A stretch of 8,618 bases of DNA from Campylobacter gracilis. Its GTDB lineage: Bacteria; Campylobacterota; Campylobacteria; Campylobacterales; Campylobacteraceae. Made by a program: the position numbers and the translations under genes. This document shows, in pieces, positions 6,900-8,618 of this stretch. How positions within the stretch are numbered: position 1 is the first letter of the stretch; every line of letters starts with the position of its first letter. The notes under the pieces are model-generated. The model saw only the letters and a program-made list of their open reading frames with translations, was not told where the DNA came from and ran no database searches. The DNA lies in assembly GCF_018374135.1 (NCBI RefSeq), contig NZ_JAHAFS010000032.1:1-8618 (forward strand), written 5' to 3'.

Positions 6900-8317
6900 T
6901 ATTTAAGCTCCTTTAGCGTGCCGTTTTCATCTACATAGTGCTCGGGATGCGCGGTGAAAGCGTTTGCATTCGCTTCGCTTTCGAAAAAGTAGGTGCGTCC
7001 GTAGTAAAGATAGCTAAATTTAGAGGTGTTTAAAATTTCTTTTCTGCTGACCGGATCGATCACCTTTTTATCCACAATCTCCGAGAAATAGGACGCGCCG
7101 TCTTCAATCGTCTTAAGCGCGATGACGATATTTTGCCCCTCTAGCTTATAATCCAGCGGGATCGGATTGCAGCCGCCAAGCTTGCCGACGCTTGGTAAAA
7201 AGATACGCACGTTGCAAGCGATGCAGATGAGCTCGTCGCCTTTTTTGATATAGCCCATATCGCCGCAGATTGAGCACGCGTCAAAAACCGCGACCGGGGC
7301 AAATTTGTCCGTGAAGCGGTTTAATAGAAAAAATCTGACCTTATGCCCGTCGTCGGTGACGTAGGCAAAGCGGTGCAGCCTGCCGTCCTTTACGATGTTT
7401 GCATCGATTATAAATTCCGCGCCTTGCGGCTCGATAATCTTAGGCTCGTCGATCGTAGGCGGTTTTGAAGCGACCAAGATATAATAAAGCCCCAAAAAGC
7501 TAATTAAAACCCCAAGCGACAAGATCAGGCTAAAATCTCTAAAAATGGCGAATCTGCCCGCTTTAACCTCTCTAAATTTTATAATGTCCGATTCGCGAGA
7601 CACTCGGCTTGGCGCACGAAATGCCGTAAGTAGCGCAATGAGCGCGGCTATAAGGCAAAGAGCTAGCGTCAGATAGGAGTTGTTGTAGTGGATGATTTTA
7701 GCGATGACGCTTAGAAACTCGGACGAGCCGATCGCGTTTGAAAGCCCTTCAAAACCCTTCGCGGCTAGAGCTTTGGGCGCGTCTGCCTGGCGCAGATCAA
7801 GACCTAAAAAGCCGATTTTAGCAATAAAGGCAAACACCCATGCAAGAGCGAACGACGCTAGCTTTGCGCCTCTGCTCGCGCGCGCTAGAGCTGAGCGATA
7901 AATAAAATAGAATAAAATGAGCGCCAGCGCACCTAAAACAGCCATAAAGAGGTTGGTTAGGCTGAAGCTGTCAAGCAGCTCGCCGGAGAAAATTTTAAAA
8001 TTCATCCCTATGAAGCGGTATTCAAATCCATACGCGCAACCAAGAGCAAAAATAACTATAGCAGTAAGATAGAATCGCTTAAACTTAAACGCAAACAGCA
8101 GCGCGAGCAGCGCTAAAAGTGCGAGCGCATCAAATACGATCTTGCCCGTATCGGCGTTTGCCGAGCGCGCAAATGCGCTAAAGCACAGCGCCCCAAATGC
8201 AGCCCCCAAAAGCGCGGGCAAAAACGATGCGCCAATAAAGCGCCTGCCGCCCAGATACGCGCTTAAAAACGCGAGCGGAAACAGAGCCAAGCTAACGTGA
8301 TAAAAAAATATCGTCAT
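6899..8317 (-). CDS. DUF2318 Cys-rich membrane protein with YHS-like tail (Cj1660-like)
   Basis: 472 residues from ATG 8317. About eight transmembrane helices fill residues 1-283 (near 3-22, 28-50, 60-78, 81-99, 120-141, 151-172, 215-234, 262-283). The soluble C-terminal part carries CSIC (348-351), CIAC (365-368) and a further Cys383 in GGCNPIPL, the DUF2318 pattern often annotated as Fe-S or metal-binding membrane protein. Residues about 418-462 resemble a YHS domain (DPVSRKE..., YYGRTYFFESEANANAF, HPEHYV) but lack its usual Cys residues. In C. jejuni the homologue follows p19 in a low-iron-induced operon needed for efficient iron uptake; a role as a redox or metal-relay membrane component is inferred. 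I start at ATG 8317 and not TTG 8320, because GAGGA (8324-8328) is then six bases away and not three. First gene of the visible operon. Confidence 0.9.
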   Translation of the reverse strand: MTIFFYHVSLALFPLAFLSAYLGGRRFIGASFLPALLGAAFGALCFSAFARSANADTGKIVFDALALLALLALLFAFKFKRFYLTAIVIFALGCAYGFEYRFIGMNFKIFSGELLDSFSLTNLFMAVLGALALILFYFIYRSALARASRGAKLASFALAWVFAFIAKIGFLGLDLRQADAPKALAAKGFEGLSNAIGSSEFLSVIAKIIHYNNSYLTLALCLIAALIALLTAFRAPSRVSRESDIIKFREVKAGRFAIFRDFSLILSLGVLISFLGLYYILVASKPPTIDEPKIIEPQGAEFIIDANIVKDGRLHRFAYVTDDGHKVRFFLLNRFTDKFAPVAVFDACSICGDMGYIKKGDELICIACNVRIFLPSVGKLGGCNPIPLDYKLEGQNIVIALKTIEDGASYFSEIVDKKVIDPVSRKEILNTSKFSYLYYGRTYFFESEANANAFTAHPEHYVDENGTLKELK

Positions 8318-8323
8318 CAAAAA

Positions 8324-8328
8324 TCCTC
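8324..8328 (-). promoter_or_regulatory. Ribosome binding site fixing the operon's first start
   Basis: GAGGA on the minus strand is six bases before ATG 8317 and three before the in-frame TTG at 8320. The spacing favours ATG, shortening the longest open frame by one residue. Confidence 0.75.
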
Positions 8329-8365
8329 ATCGAGCCTAATGCGCGTAAATCGCCTATAATTGCTT

Positions 8366-8413
8366 AAATTTTAAAATTTTAAAACCTACGCCGCTTTGTA
8401 AATTTTAAAATTT
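8366..8413. repeat. Two copies of the 14-base palindrome AAATTTTAAAATTT
   Basis: Exact copies lie at 8366-8379 and 8400-8413. Further exact copies are at 8521-8534, 8546-8559, 3333-3346 and, within the ATPase coding start, 4516-4529. The word is its own reverse complement. Its frequency is far above what a mixed-composition genome would give by chance, and I recognise it as typical of higher-GC Campylobacter genomes. Function unknown. Confidence 0.7.
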
Positions 8414-8519
8414 CAAATCCGCTTGCAAAAAATTTGCAACGGCAAGAGCCTGCTGATAAATAGAAATTTCGCCTCGCTCTTGCTTTGGTTTTGTCTCGCC
8501 CTCGCGCTGCGCTAAATTT

Positions 8520-8560
8520 AAAATTTTAAAATTTCAAGTATCTTGAAATTTTAAAATTTT
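8520..8560. repeat. 41-base near-perfect palindrome, 19-bp arms, 3-base loop
   Basis: The arm AAAATTTTAAAATTTCAAG (8520-8538) and its exact reverse complement (8542-8560) flank TAT. Each arm contains one copy of the 14-base palindrome extended by CAAG/CTTG. The next outer pair is T and G, which could wobble in RNA. Possible roles are a terminator for whatever lies upstream, a protein binding site or a repeat element. It is low in GC and lacks a clear U-run after the stem, so a classic intrinsic terminator is uncertain. Confidence 0.75.
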
Positions 8561-8618
8561 GCCGCAGCTAAAAGATTCGTAAGCTTAAACGCATTAAAGC
8601 AAAAACGATGCGCTTTGA

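Larger units (their letters stand above)
8329..8618. other. Repeat-rich region upstream of the iron operon, no gene seen
   Basis: Roughly 290 bases to the window edge have stops in all frames and no end of a p19-like gene reading into the operon. The region holds four copies of a 14-base AT palindrome, a 41-base inverted repeat, and smaller ones: TTGCAAA/TTTGCAA (8423-8429, 8433-8439) and GCAAGAGC/GCTCTTGC (8442-8449, 8476-8483). A perfect TATAAT occurs at 8355-8360, but on the plus strand; on the minus strand the same place reads ATTATA after TTTAAGC, a poor -10. I could not find a convincing Fur box, although the C. jejuni locus is Fur-controlled. Confidence 0.6.

Noticed and set aside
8355..8360. 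Perfect TATAAT on the plus strand
   Set aside because: No plus-strand gene starts within the next 260 bases, and it faces away from the operon; in AT-rich sequence it may be chance.
8366..8560. CRISPR array
   Set aside because: The repeated units are 14-base AT palindromes at irregular spacing without spacer-like unique segments of constant length.
8321..8618. Fur box for the iron operon
   Set aside because: I looked for a GATAATGATAATCATTATC-like match on both strands and saw none good enough; the dense AT palindromes would give false partial matches.
8568..8618. 3' end of a p19 gene reading into the operon
   Set aside because: The minus-strand frames at the edge close within 24 to 69 bases and give short basic or hydrophobic peptides that do not resemble a P19 C-terminus.

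Overview
The window looks like chromosome of a Campylobacter of the higher-GC oral group (C. gracilis / showae / rectus type). This rests on gene content and order, which match the iron-uptake locus known from C. jejuni, and on base texture: GC-rich coding DNA broken by many AAATTTTAAAATTT-like blocks. The species is inferred.

The core is a compact minus-strand operon, read right to left from about 8317 to 2789. It encodes an eight-helix membrane protein with a DUF2318 Cys-rich periplasmic domain and a YHS-like tail, two FtsX/MacB-type ABC permeases, their ATPase, and a thioredoxin-fold lipoprotein. The first four genes overlap by 1 and 14 bases or are 1 base apart, so translational coupling is likely. 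The set corresponds to the C. jejuni Cj1660-Cj1664 genes, which sit beside p19 (Cj1659) and the Ftr1-like permease (Cj1658); E. coli FetMP is the related pair. Working model: P19/Ftr1 bind and import periplasmic iron, the DUF2318 protein and the MacB-like ABC complex assist by redox or energised periplasmic work, and the lipoprotein supplies thiol chemistry. Neither p19 nor ftr1 is visible here. The roughly 300 bases upstream of the operon hold no gene, but do hold four copies of a 14-base palindrome and a 41-base near-perfect inverted repeat.

Between the ATPase and thioredoxin genes lies a spacer of about 380 bases. It is fully spanned by a weak 126-codon frame that I do not trust as a gene. 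The ATPase itself carries an unusual 70-residue Ser/Asn/Gln-rich tail ending in four pentapeptide repeats.

Downstream, after a 232-base gap with a possible promoter, is a minus-strand gene for a secreted alpha/beta hydrolase that resembles subtype B bacterial tannases, with an apparent Ser-Asp-His triad. It is probably a separate transcription unit.

The left end holds only the last 40 codons of an unidentified plus-strand gene (stop at 122-124). Between it and the hydrolase gene is an 860-base convergent gap with no convincing gene. The gap contains several inverted repeats, the best being a perfect 9-bp stem at 696-718 that could be a bidirectional terminator.
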